Shown here piece after piece: positions 20,772-31,770 of a stretch of DNA of 64,000 bases (position 1 is the first letter of the stretch; the number at the start of each line of letters is the position of its first letter). The notes below the pieces were generated by a model that made no database searches, was not told the DNA's origin, and was given only the letters and a program-made list of their open reading frames with translations. A program made the translations under genes and the position numbers. Origin of the DNA: Filosporella fistucella (Eukaryota; Ascomycota; Leotiomycetes; Helotiales); NCBI GenBank assembly GCA_030077755.1, contig JAQJZZ010000017.1, forward strand, positions 992,001 through 1,056,000. The letters are read 5' to 3'.

Positions 20772-21848
20772 ATGGTAAGTCGTGTTTACTCAGAAATAGT
20801 GATGTGCAATTTACTGAGTCCAAGTCTGTCTAGCCTGTTCTAGACCAATTCATATTGTTTGGTTAGTTTAGGTCTCAGTGACAGCTGTCAGGTTGCTCGA
20901 GGGCCAAGTTGCTGATCTACAATCTTGCATACAGGTGATAGTATTACTCAAGGGTCACATGATCAATCTAAAGGGTTTGGTCTTGCTGCTGAGCTTCAAC
21001 ATGGTATGTACTTTGATCTTTCGCTCAAGACACAGAATTCGATTGCTGACTGAGTGGCTGCTTAAGCATATGTTCGAAGACTTGATATCATCAATCGAGG
21101 TTTCTCGTAAGTCACTTGACAGCTCCCCTTCCGGAGCACCTTGAGTAACAAATCCAAGCGGCTACACCTCCGATCATGGCCTAGAAAGCATACCCCGAGT
21201 CTTCCCTACTCCCCAGGAAGCCAAGGTTAAATTTCTAGTAAGTAAGTTTCCAATCCCCACAAACTTCCAATTAATTAGAATAAGACAATCTGGTTCGGTG
21301 CCAACGATGCAAATAAGAATATCCCAATGGGCCAGTTCGTCCCGGCCGATCGCTTCAAGGCAAACCTGATACATATGATAAATCATCCAGTTATCAATGC
21401 ACATTCTCCAAATATAATTCTCATCACCACTCCTCCATTTGAGGAGAATGTGCTTGAAGAATGTAGAGATGCATGGGGATATACCGGTCCTGTCAGAAAG
21501 GCAGAAGATGCACGCGAGTATGCAGAGTTAGTTAAGGAAGTAGGTAAAGAGATGGGTGTACCTGTAGTAGATATCTGGAGTAAGATGATGGAGAAAGCAG
21601 GGTGGAAGGAAGGTGAAGAGGTGTTGCCCGGGTCGAAGCAAGCGGGGAAGAGTGAGGTTTTGGCGGGAATGTTGCCAGATGGATTGCATTTGAGTCCGGA
21701 TGGGTATAAGATTGTGTTTGAGGGTTTGATAGAGGTTATGAGAGAAAAATGGCCGGAGTATCCGCCGTATAAGATGCCGTTTGTGAATAAGGTTGCGTGG
21801 GAGATTGAGCTGGGTGATCAGATGTGGGATGTTAAGAATGATGATTGA
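20772..21848 (+). CDS. SGNH/GDSL esterase, isoamyl acetate-hydrolysing type
   Basis: Six-exon gene for a 260-residue GDSL lipase/esterase like yeast Iah1. Exons: 20772-20774 (only ATG), 20834-20861, 20935-21003, 21067-21106, 21159-21237 and 21285-21848. All introns are GT-AG, 47-73 nt, and every join preserves frame. Assembled, it shows FILFGDSITQ (block I, nucleophile Ser), RGFSGY (block II Gly), WFGANDANK (block III, Asn) and DGLHLSPDGY (block V, catalytic Asp and His). It has no signal peptide, so it is probably cytosolic and acts on small acyl or acetyl esters. Without splicing the 5' half looks like noise, so the gene could easily be mis-annotated as starting at 21327. It neighbours the GH1 gene divergently and may deacetylate imported sugars (inference). 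Confidence 0.88.
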
Positions 21849-22402
21849 GGTTTTTAGGGAGCTATAGAAATGAGAGAGATATAGATAGATTTCCCCTATC
21901 AATATTCTTACTTCAATGCCTTTATCTGATCGCTCTTGAGATTCCGGCAACCAGTGCACAAGGAACAAGTAACTTCTGCACTTCCTCGCTCGCTTAGACT
22001 CGCTACCCCTTTTTTCCCCGAGGCAAACAGGTCGCCTCAATGCCCCTTCAGCCACGTTTCAATCCTGCCTCATTAACGTGGTACGGAAATATGCCAACCT
22101 ATTAAACGTGTTAGCAGCCACATCTCTGGAAAGTGGTTTTCCAATCGAGCCCCGGATCTTGATTCGAACAAGACAGTCTGGTTTCGTCCCCTCATTGGGT
22201 TGAGATTAATAGCGCCGGGGCTTGCACAGCCTGATTGTACTCCCCGTCATCATTTTGGTGCCTCTCAGAGCCTCATGCCCCAGATATAATAGCTTTGCGT
22301 GTATTATTTCCCACTTTCACACTTTCACACACTCCTTCCCTTTGGAATCTACCTTGATATTGTATCGCCCACACTCATTTTAGCAATATATCTTAGTGCA
22401 TA
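21849..22402. other. Intergenic, 554 bp
   Basis: No supported gene. An ORF running antisense through the esterase into this spacer (21528-22055, minus) is a frame shadow. A TATA-like AGATATAATAG at about 22283-22293 and a CT/CA-rich leader precede the ATG at 22403. Confidence 0.45.
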
Positions 22403-23235
22403 ATGTCTATCACCACTGTTCTCCCACCAACTTCTACCCCAGGTGGATTTTTCGGATGCTTTGGACCTCCTAGCACGATTAGCAACAATTTTCCGGACAT
22501 TATGCGTGCTTTTCCGGTTTCTGGACAGATTCCCTGCGGAAATGGAACTGTGGAGAGTTGTTGTATTTTAGGGGATGTTTGTTTGTCGAACGGAGTCTGT
22601 CAAATCATGGAAGCAGCAAACACTAAGCCACTTTACTATGGCTCATATTGTACGGATCCTACTTTCACATCGCCAGAATGTGCCAGGAACTGCGGTAAGT
22701 AGACTTCCTGAGTATGGTCTCTCCGCGCAAGCTAATGCTCGTAGCTGTGAGATACATGGCATATTGCAACGAAAACAATATGTGGCAATGTGGAGACACA
22801 GACAGATTACATCCTATTGGATGCAAACTCTCAGATACAACGATCATCCCTTCTTCGACGTTCTTCATGGTTGAACCGACAAAGCTTGCAATCATCACTT
22901 CCTTACCATCAAGCATGCCTACCACTACCGATCTACACTACGTACCAACACAATGGGGGATTCCCAGCGCAAGAACTTCTGTGAAACAAATCTCGATATC
23001 TACCGCCATCACACAGACATCTGCTACTGTGCAATCACCGACATCGACAGCCACAATACCAACACAAACGTCCCCTGCCTTAACAAATAATGATGGCCTG
23101 ACAAAGGGAGATAAGATCGCGATCGCTGGGACTCTCGGTACATTCATTGGTGTAGTAGTGACAGCCGTAGGCGTATCGTTAGTGATCTCGCCAACTAAGA
23201 CAAAGATATTTTTGAAGCGACTTATCTGTCGTTAA
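22403..23235 (+). CDS. Cysteine-rich single-pass membrane protein, unknown
   Basis: I do not recognise a named family. The protein has 260 residues in two exons (22403-22694 and 22745-23235; GTAAGT...CTCGTAG, 50 nt). Residues about 45-145 hold at least twelve cysteines in CxxxxxCC, CxxxxxC spacing (IPCGNG, ESCCILGD, NGVCQ, ECARNC, YCNENN, WQCGD, IGCKL), typical of extracellular fungal modules. A Thr/Ser/Pro-rich stalk (about 150-215) follows, then a hydrophobic helix (AIAGTLGTFIGVVVTAVGVSLVI) and a short basic tail (KTKIFLKRLICR). This is the plan of fungal cell-surface sensors or anchored proteins. There is no clear N-terminal signal peptide, which is odd; an upstream exon may be missed. Confidence 0.7.
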
Positions 23236-24265
23236 GGGGGAGGGACAACTTATAATATCCTTTCGGAATTAAGGAACAATGTGCAGCTAGCTGTACTGGG
23301 CCATCGAGGAGGATATCGAACGAGTCTAAAGAATGGAATTATGTGGACGCAGTTAGGCATTAGACTGGGTGCATGGTGGATGATTGGAGTTGCCTTGGAT
23401 TGCGTAACTTGTTATACCCTAGCGTTTGCCTGTACTACATATACACTTGCTGCGATCGCACTGCAATATAGAATAGCTCGAGATAGATCAGAGGAATACT
23501 TTAACATAGATCTGCCTTCGTAATGAGGTCTTTTCCTTGTCCTTGACAAAGCAAAATTCAGATTCCAAGCAAAGAATCCATTCTCCACATGGTCGTAGCT
23601 CATTGAAGCTATCATGACAACATTCTATTTGGAGATTGTAAAGGTAGGCTACACAGTGCAGACTTCTGAGTAAGCTACACTCTGGAGAGACCCGAACCAA
23701 GATATCAACGTTCAAAGTCGCGCCTTACTGCAGGTACAAATTAAAAGTTGAAGTGACTGTCGACAGGAGCAAGGAGATAGGTACGAGTGACTAACTCTCT
23801 TCACTCAAGAACTCGACTGCCGAGCAGCATGTGCTTGTCAATATACAATTACAAAACTCGACTTTTTAGTTCCTAGTCAGCCAACCTGCAAAATTCATGA
23901 AGTGTTGTTGTTTCAAGGAAAATGAGTCTTTCCGTTTGTATCAGAATAGTCAATCTCAACATCGCTCTTAAATACGTGAACCTAATTTTGAGTTTGAGGA
24001 CAGAGAGATAAGGTAATTCATGTTGACATCAACGAGCAGGTTATAGATGAAGAATAGAAGTCCTCAATCAGAATTGTGAATCACAATGTGATTGAATAGT
24101 CATCAGAGACTTGAAGGTGGGAGGTGGGGGTTTGAACTTTAAAGCGGGGCAAACATGGGCTACCGTTCACAGAGCTCCACCACTGTGAACCTTAACGATT
24201 GTACAAAAAAGTGAATCCTCCCATTTTCGAGGCGTCACTTCTTTTGCTTCAACTTTGCATTTAAT
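23236..24265. other. Intergenic, 1.0 kb
   Basis: No supported gene. A 80-codon hydrophobic ORF (23281-23523) begins at GTG, not ATG, and shows no family feature. The rest is spacer up to the carboxypeptidase gene. Confidence 0.45.
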
Positions 24266-26159
24266 ATGCCTTCGAAGACGCAAAATTACACCCTCCTGCC
24301 GCAAGGGGAGCCAACACCCGTGAATCCTCCACAACAGGATACAAGATGGACACGGAAAAAGATATGGCAATGGGTATCGGCTGGATTGCTGGTTCTGATT
24401 TTGTTTCTCATGTTGGTTGTCTCACAACTTGGGAGAGGCAGGGATGAATCATTCCCAGATTCTGGACAACCAGCCTGTCCCCAATACCCCGCCTTGAAAG
24501 CTGTGTCTAGTGAAAGGAAGAATCTCGAGACCGACGTTCATAACGAGATTGATAGCGAGAAATTCTTCGATAAAAGCTTGAAAAAACTCCAGGGAGCAGT
24601 GCAAATACCGACAGAAAGTTTTGATGATATGGGTCCGGTTGGCAATGATACGAGATGGGATATCTTTGTCGATTTCCATGCATATTTGAAGGAGGCTTTC
24701 CCACTTGTGTAGGTATTTCTATGCAAAAGAATTTCATGCTTGCTAATAACGTGATTTCAGGTATTCAAAGCTTGAGTTTACACCTGTGAATACATATGGT
24801 ATACTGCTTGAGTGGAAGGGAACAGACAAATCTCTGAAGCCATATCTCTTCATGGCACATCAAGATGTTGTCCCTGTTCCAGCTGTAACGACATCAAGAT
24901 GGAAGTATGCTCCATACTCGGCGCATTATGATGGTAGATTCATTTGGGGCAGAGGAGCAAGTGATTGCAAAACAGTCTTGATTGGAGTTTTGGAAGCATT
25001 CGAAACATTACTTGAGAAGAATTATACCCCGGAGCGAAGTATCCTTGCTGCATTTGGCTTCGATGAAGAAATTTCTGGACCACAAGGTGCTCAATACATC
25101 GCAGAGCATCTCGAGAAGACTTTGGGTAAGGACTCAATAGATTTGATTATCGATGAAGGTGGGCTTGGCATCACTGAGGTAGATGGTGCAACGTTTGCAC
25201 TTCCAGGACTTGGAGAAAAGGGCAAGATAAGTTGCACTTCCTGATCTGATGAGTTTCAAGCTGACGATGTCTGCACATTGACATCAAAATCACTGTTGAG
25301 ACAGCAGGAGGACACTCATCAATCCCAACTGATCATACTGGCATTGGTATTCTGTCACAAATCATTGCAGCCGTTGAGGCGAATCCATATGAACCAGATC
25401 TCACACCCAAGAACCGTAAGTCTAGCTCCCTTCAGCTCCAATTCTTACTAATATCCAGGAGCATATTTCACCACCCTCCAATGTACCGCCCAATACTCCC
25501 CAGATCTCAACCCCTGGCTGCGAAACGCAATTCAGAAAGCTCTTACCAGCAAGAACGCCGCCAAAAAGGTCGCGAAATACATTGCGTCGAAGGATATCCT
25601 CAAGAGATACTTGATGCAGACTTCCCAAGCAACTGATATCATATCAGGAGGTGTGAAAGTCAACGCCTTGCCAGAGAAGGTGTATGCAATAATAAATCAC
25701 CGCATCGCTGTCGAAAGTCAGACCGCCGACGTCCGTTCGAATTTGCAAGAGCTGATTGAAATGACTATCCTTCCCAAGTATTCATTCTCCCTCGACGCAT
25801 GGGGCAAGGTCTCAGGAAACACTTCTACAACCTCTGTTGGTCAAATCACCCTAGAAGATTTCGGCGTTTCCCTCGACCCTTCTCCCGTCTCTCCATTCGA
25901 TACAGAAGCATACAAGATCTTTACCGGAACAATCAAGCAAGTCATGGGTGAGGATGTCATTGTGGCTCCTAGCCTGATGACAGGAAACACTGATACGAAG
26001 TACTATTGGAGTTTGAGCAGGAACATTTATCGGTTTGCGCCTGTGAGAGAAGGAGGAAGAGCAAATGGACATACTGTGGACGAGAGAATTGGAATGAAGG
26101 AGCATGTTGAAGGGGTAAAGTTTTATGCCCAATTGATTATGAATGGAGGTAGATCTTGA
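24266..26159 (+). CDS. Carboxypeptidase S-like M20 metallopeptidase
   Basis: Vacuolar-type zinc carboxypeptidase of peptidase family M20, like yeast Cps1. A cytosolic tail, then a signal-anchor helix at about 36-52 (AGLLVLILFLMLVVS), suggests a type II membrane protein. Metal and catalytic motifs are MAHQDVVPV (about 179), GRGASDCK (about 213), FDEEISG (about 249), IIDEGG, AGGHSSIP, and GHTVDER near the C-terminus. Exons are 24266-24708, 24761-25230, 25305-25415 and 25459-26159, giving 574 residues. Intron 2 is problematic: the canonical frame-preserving GT-AG pair (25231-25304) removes the strand HIDIKITVE that family members keep just before GGHSS, and no canonical pair retains it. So this exon boundary is uncertain and the gene may be alternatively spliced or damaged. 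Confidence 0.85.
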
Positions 26160-26480
26160 TAGTGAAGAACCATAATCAGAACATTCTTTGGGACAGGGGA
26201 ACTTGAACTTTCAGGGCATACATGAGGCATAGAGGAGCTACAAGTTCAGCACATCACCCTCCTAGGTCTAAAGTTAGGTGGGAGAAATTCACTAAAAAGT
26301 ATGCGCTTAGCAATCTTGGACATTAAAGGGGGCCCAACCTCCCATACGCTCGCTTGAGAAATTAATCTAGCTAAAGATGGAAAGATGGAACGGAAGTAGC
26401 GATTTCGTTCATGAATTCATTGGTATCTCTGGTATCTCGGGTCTAAACAATCATTACAATACTCTCCAGCCACTCATATA
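26160..26480. other. Convergent 3' flanks
   Basis: 321 bp between the stops of carboxypeptidase S (plus) and the sirtuin (minus). Nothing but 3' UTR sequence is seen. Confidence 0.5.
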
Positions 26481-29037
26481 TCAGTCCTTCTCTAGGGTCT
26501 CAGGAGCATCATGCCAGACGGTCTCGGGTGAAGATACAATATTGCCAATCGAACTGATCCGCTTTATGCGTTGACTCTCTGGAGTCGCTGGAAGATTGTC
26601 TACGACAATTGTATCATCTGCCGCCCTTTCAGTACGTCCCTCCGATGTTTCTCCTCCATCAACAACAATAGTATCAGACGTGTTGAATCTCCTAGATGCC
26701 CTTGTACCGTAGCCGTGATTGTTAGGTCTCCTCTCCTCTCGTTTCGGTGTGTGAATAGGTACGGAAGCGCCAGATGGAGGGTGACTGAGCAGGTTGATCT
26801 TTGAGACCCAATCATCGTTATCCTGTTTAGCACCGATGTTCGCAAAATGGTTTGAATCACCAGAGCTTTTCCACCACGTAGGAAGCTTCTCGGGAACGCG
26901 ATTGAATGGTAATTGAAGTTGAGGTGGAGGTCCAGGGAGATTTGGAGCGAGTTTTCGTAAAGCTTCCCAGTGTTCAGCGACAAAATAAGCTGTGAATGCT
27001 GTCTTCTTCGTATCCTCGGTATTGAGCTCGCGGTCTGGTAAGAATTTCCTAGTATCATGTGGATCGGGTATATCGACCTCGACAGCTTTTCGCTTTGCAC
27101 CTTTAGAAGTGAGATTGGTTGATTCTGGTTTCGGCTTCGTAGCAGAGACCCGTGGTGCTTTAGTCGTCTTCTTCTTGCTTATGGTCTTTTGTGGTTCTTC
27201 TGTTCCCACGATTGAGACATTCGAGGCTCTGCCGTTTGGTGGCCAGTATGGGTATCGAATAGCAGTGTTACCATCTGCATCTTCCACGCTTCTGAGTGTG
27301 TCTAGAATTTTGAATGTGACATACACCCCATTCAGCTTGTCATCTCTAGTAGCTTGCGGTCGCCATTTTGGCTTCTTTGGTATGTTCTTGCCATCAGCTG
27401 CAGACTCTCTTCGACTGTCCTCTGGCATAGTCGAGCCCTCAGGCAACCAAATATCCTCTCGGCGCGTCTTCAAGTCCATCACCCAAGCATCGCAATCCCA
27501 CTCCACCCAGTAATCAATTACATCTGTCCAAGCACTCTCTGGTGGCTTAGTTCGGTTAATGAAGACAACCTTTCCTCCTCTCGAGTGAATCGACTTTGCG
27601 AACTCCTTCACAATGATCTTCAACCCGTGCACCTTTAGGCTGGTGCCCATGATAAGTAGCACATCTGGGCTGAGAGCAAGGTCGTGGGTTACCAGGGGCC
27701 CGATTAGATTGGCGTGCGGGTGCTCCTCCCCATAGAGAACGATGTCTGGTCGTAGGCGGCCTATTGCGAGGGATCTCCTGCCCTTGCCGGTCCGGTCTCT
27801 GCTGTAGCTGGTACACTCGCTACAGTCTGGAGCCATTCCAGCAATTGTTGCGGATGATGTTTGCTCATCATCCCAGGAGGCACTTTTACCGCAAAGGCCG
27901 CATCGGAGACGGTCCAATGAACCGTGGAGCTGAACGCTCTCGCATCCTCCGTGGAGATTGTCTCCAGACTCTCTCGCCTCTTTCTTGATTTTGGGGTTGA
28001 AGCGCCCCCGGCTTCCCGGCCCTTCACTAAGCCTAGTACATAGGCCCTCGCGGGCTTCCAACATGTCGATATTTTGTGTGTAATTACGGACCAATCTACC
28101 GCCATCTCGAAGTACTCTAAGGAATTTATGGGACGGCGTGGTATCGGAAACTCTGAGTACTCGTTCGCGAAGGCTCGATATGAACATGTAGAAGATCGAA
28201 GTGGTGAAGGGATCAGTCCAGACCATACAATCAAATAGATCGCGGCCTTTCAAATTTGGTAAAGAGGATCGTGATGTAGATTCCGTCTGTTGCGAGGATC
28301 TAGCTTGTGAGGAGGTAGGATTGAGAGAGCAGCTTTTAGAGGTATTAGTGGATGACTGTGACGCGTCGGAAGAGAATGATGTAAGTGGGATACAAGTCAC
28401 AGTGGATGTAGACTTCTGTGATGCCGTAGCAGGTGTTGAAGAGGAATCGGGCGAGGAGCTGCTCAGATCGATTGATTTTTCTTCAGCAAATGAATCTGGT
28501 CTTTCGGGTGTAGTTGACGAGAGACTTGTAAGAGAGCTATCAGAAGACTTGGGAGTACTCGATCGAGAGTTTGAAGTTGTCGTATTAGCAGAGTCAGAGC
28601 GTGACGAGCGACGTGGTTCAGCTTGCTGTGGTTGAGACTCTTGAGAAGACTGTGAAGGTTGCGCCTCTTCGTCAATCACGTCCACAACCTGACCGTCAGG
28701 AGCAACAACTTCGTAGTACCAGGATTTGCGCTTCTTTTTGGGTCTATCGTCAATGTCAAAGGTGTTTGATTTCTCCCAAGGTGGATTTTTCAACGCTGCG
28801 TCGTACTGAGCTTGGATGAGAGAGTAAAGTCCATCTTCTGAGCGAAAATCCTGCGAGGCTGTCAATAAAGCGTCGAGCATACGGGGCAAACAAATGAGGC
28901 TGAGAGCTTACAGGTATTCCACAATTCGTACTAATTCCAGCACCAGTGATGACAACAACCTTGCGAGATTTGCCCATGGTATCTGCAATTTGTTGCAAAT
29001 ACAGGCCGGAGCCTGGACCAACTCTGATTGTGGGCAT
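26481..29037 (-). CDS. Sirtuin NAD-dependent deacetylase, Hst3/Hst4 type
   Basis: SIR2-family deacetylase of 831 residues, likely acting on nuclear histone H3 (Hst3/Hst4 remove H3K56 acetylation in yeasts). Exon 1 is 29037-28912 and exon 2 is 28850-26481; the 61 nt intron rejoins CGIP to DFRSEDG, giving the canonical GAGIS...GIPDFRS NAD pocket. TQNID (about 304) with the catalytic region, a zinc ribbon (CGLC ... CSEC, about 360), GTSLKVHG and FINRTKPP are present. Residues about 105-240 are a Ser/Thr/Gln-rich low-complexity insertion inside the catalytic domain. The C-terminal third is disordered with a basic cluster (KGAKRKAVEV). I chose MPTIRV as start because the preceding in-frame residues lack family character. 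Confidence 0.92.
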
Positions 29038-30463
29038 TCTGACGCGATATTTGAGATGGTATGTATATCTCCTATCCCTTCTTTTTATTCCCAATTAACC
29101 GTCACCGCAGTCCTGAACTGTAAAAGTAAATCTGCGGCGAATCTGGTGAACCTGTTGACTCTTCGCGAGCCAATGATGCCAACTCAGCACAAGATTCAGC
29201 AGAACATGGGGCAAAGAGGCTACAATATCCTGAGAAAGGCCTAGAAAGGGTGTATCGCGATGTATTGTTTGCCAATGGATCCCCTCCTCAGGCTGAACGA
29301 CCCTCTCAAAGAAATTCCTTTCTTTCCGTGCAAGGAACTCCAACCACAAGCATTTGATTCCTGAGAATAATTTTACAGCACAGCTTCACAGCACGGATAG
29401 ACAATCCACACCTGTCTCAGCGATGGTCCCCCTGTGCTTCCAATGATCCATCCGCCTCTTTAACGCGACAAATCGACAGCCTGCTGCAGCTACGGTTCAT
29501 CTGCAGCTTAGAGTATGCGCTTTCTTGTAGTAAAGTACCAGAGCTTCTGGAGTACTATCAGATTGGGTATGCAAAAGGATAGGTTGTTCGTGGATCGGTG
29601 TAGGGAGCGGGCATATGTAGGCATTCAAATGAGAGTTCGACTCGACGCGATGCGGTGGTATCGATTTCACGCGACCTGGCGCAATTCCAGTATTCCCAGC
29701 TGGTGATCGGTCTTGGAAATGGTGTACAGCTCAAGGAGGAATCGTTGTGCAGGTCGTATTGTATTGACCAAAAACGTCGTGTTGGTAATCGCGAAGACCG
29801 GGTGAGGTTCAAAAAGTGATCGCGTTCAGGTCAAATGGATGTTTACTTGCAAGGATGTGATGGTCCGAGCGCAGTTATCGGACTCATTGTGGCCCGAGAA
29901 TTCCCCACGATTTATCAGATCTTGGCTCGAATTTGTGCTAAGTCACGTTTCTTTGCCCGAATATCTTCCGATAGACTCACCTCTTGGGTCACACAGCTCC
30001 GGCTTTCAGATCAAACAGGGTTCCTGCATATTCTTGTACCCCCCAACGGACTATAATGACTAACAGTGCTCTCGTTTTCAAAGTTCGGAAATGGAGCCAG
30101 GATCAGGAGAGTGCTCCTTGATTGCAGATTTGAAAATTCAAACGGATGAGAAACCACTGGAGGATTTGCTTCAAGTGAAGTCATTCTCCATGGGTTGGTT
30201 TGCTGGTCATCATGCGAACGGAATCATGGATATCAGAGCTTGACAAGCAGTAGGTATTACAGATTCCAAACTTCAAGCCAGCTCAGGATGATGTATAAGA
30301 ACCGTTGAGTGGGCAAGAACGGCCTTCAGTATTCCCAATTTTCATTCTTCTTCGTGTATTGAGAATCATTTATCGATTGTAAATCCAGTCAAGTGGCTTT
30401 CTCTTTTGCTCATTGGAAACCCAGAATCTCAGATTCCTGAACCCTTTGCTTTCACGAGTCATT
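29038..30463. other. 1.4 kb spacer between divergent genes
   Basis: No gene that I can support; the ORFs are short, overlap on both strands and lack domains. It contains the promoters of the sirtuin (left) and of the unknown three-exon gene (right). Confidence 0.45.
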
Positions 30464-31161
30464 ATGTCGAAACTTCAATATGTCTGGCCGAAAGAGAAAG
30501 GCCGAGAGAGTCGCGGAATTCTAGGTCGATTTGGGGATATCTTCTCAGGAAAAGGTCCAGACATATTTCTCCAAAGACAGGGTAGCCGTACTCCGATCAA
30601 GCCGGAAGAATGGGGGAACTGGTAAGTTTTGGGGCTTTCGTCGACTTTCCTTTCAATTTATTAATTGTTTTCTCAGGGACTCATACCATGATCCAAGAAT
30701 GGACAGAATCGAGCAAAGCGGACCATTTGCCTCGAGAGGAACCGAGAGATATGACCCTTACTCGCGAAAATACGTACGATGGGAAAACAACCACGACTGG
30801 ACTCTTGGCGGGGTTGATGGCCTTGGTGTGGGTGCACACGGAATTGGATATCCAAGATTCACAAGAGACGAGAGAGTGAAGATGGGCAATATGCTTGCTC
30901 AGGGGCGGCGCGTCGATCCTTCGAAAATGGGGAGAGATTGGAGTTGGATGGGCCCAAAGGTATGATCTACAAAACAACTCCCGTGGTTATGAAACGTATA
31001 CTTATTCTTGACAGAGGTTTCAAGGTGACTTCAACTCTTTTTGGCAAGAAGCACATCGGTTGGGCGAAAATAAGAGAGAAGGCCTCCCTCCTTGGCTTGG
31101 GCCAAACACATTCATGCGCATGAGTCAGCAATCCCCAGAGCAGCTGAGGAGCTGGATATGA
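30464..31161 (+). CDS. Unrecognised small protein, three exons
   Basis: Not recognised. Three exons (30464-30621, 30677-30959 and 31015-31161), both introns GT-AG (55 nt each) and both joins in frame, give 195 residues ending at TGA 31159. The joins read EWGNWDSYHDP and WMGPKRFQGDF. Composition is Trp-, Gly- and Arg-rich with no signal peptide, no membrane helix and no known motif. It shows repeated short aromatic patches (DWTLGG, DWSWMGP, PPWLGPN). The neat splicing and lack of in-frame stops argue that it is a real, conserved-type gene. A start at MSKLQYVWPKEKG is preferred since the upstream extension begins with TTG. Confidence 0.65.
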
Positions 31162-31770
31162 AGCCATACTCCGAAGAACTGTGACAAGGGCTGGGTATTG
31201 GCAAATGTACATATGTTGCCCAGAAACAGGCGGCATCAGGTGGAAATACAGATTTCGGGCGGGCGGCTTTTCCACTGGGATTCCCTTCCGTCAATCCGGT
31301 GGAGTGGATTGAAACCAACTGTTGATCAGCTAGAGATCCAATACAAAAATAATCTGGCATTAACTCAACTTTCCCAATGTCTTAATTGCCATCCATCCGT
31401 TTCCCTGACAGCACGTGACCTTTCACAATCCGCTCTTCGTTTGCAGAGGGAAGGTAAAGCGAAGCTAATGATTCGCCTCCCCAACTTCATATCACCTCCG
31501 CACCACTCCCCCATCTCCCGTGTAACCCCACACAATGCATGTGTACATGCGGAGGCTTGTGCATTGTTTGCTGAGAGGATGTGATCCAATTTAACTTGGT
31601 CACAAGTGCCTTGATAAGCCGGGAAAGTTTCCCTGCTCCCCAGCTGTTAGAAAATGTTAATTAAGCACACGTGTTTTGCATATAAATATGCAGCTCCAAC
31701 TCGCCATATTTTCTGCTTCTCACTTCTTCTTATCCTTTTCAGTTGATCCGTTTCTTGTATATCTTCAATC
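31162..31770. promoter_or_regulatory. Promoter region of the flavin monooxygenase gene
   Basis: 609 bp with no ORF of note. A TATA box TATAAATA at 31681-31688 sits 90 bp before the ATG, followed by a CT-rich stretch. Two CACGTG palindromes lie upstream, at 31412-31417 and 31668-31673, the second only 8 bp from the TATA box. Together these look like a well-formed inducible promoter; control by a bHLH factor is inference. Confidence 0.55.

Noticed and set aside
21528..22055. 175-codon ORF antisense to the esterase
   Set aside because: A frame shadow of the esterase's last exon that runs into the intergenic spacer.
23281..23523. 80-codon hydrophobic ORF
   Set aside because: Starts at GTG, no family features, sits in the 3' flank of the Cys-rich gene.
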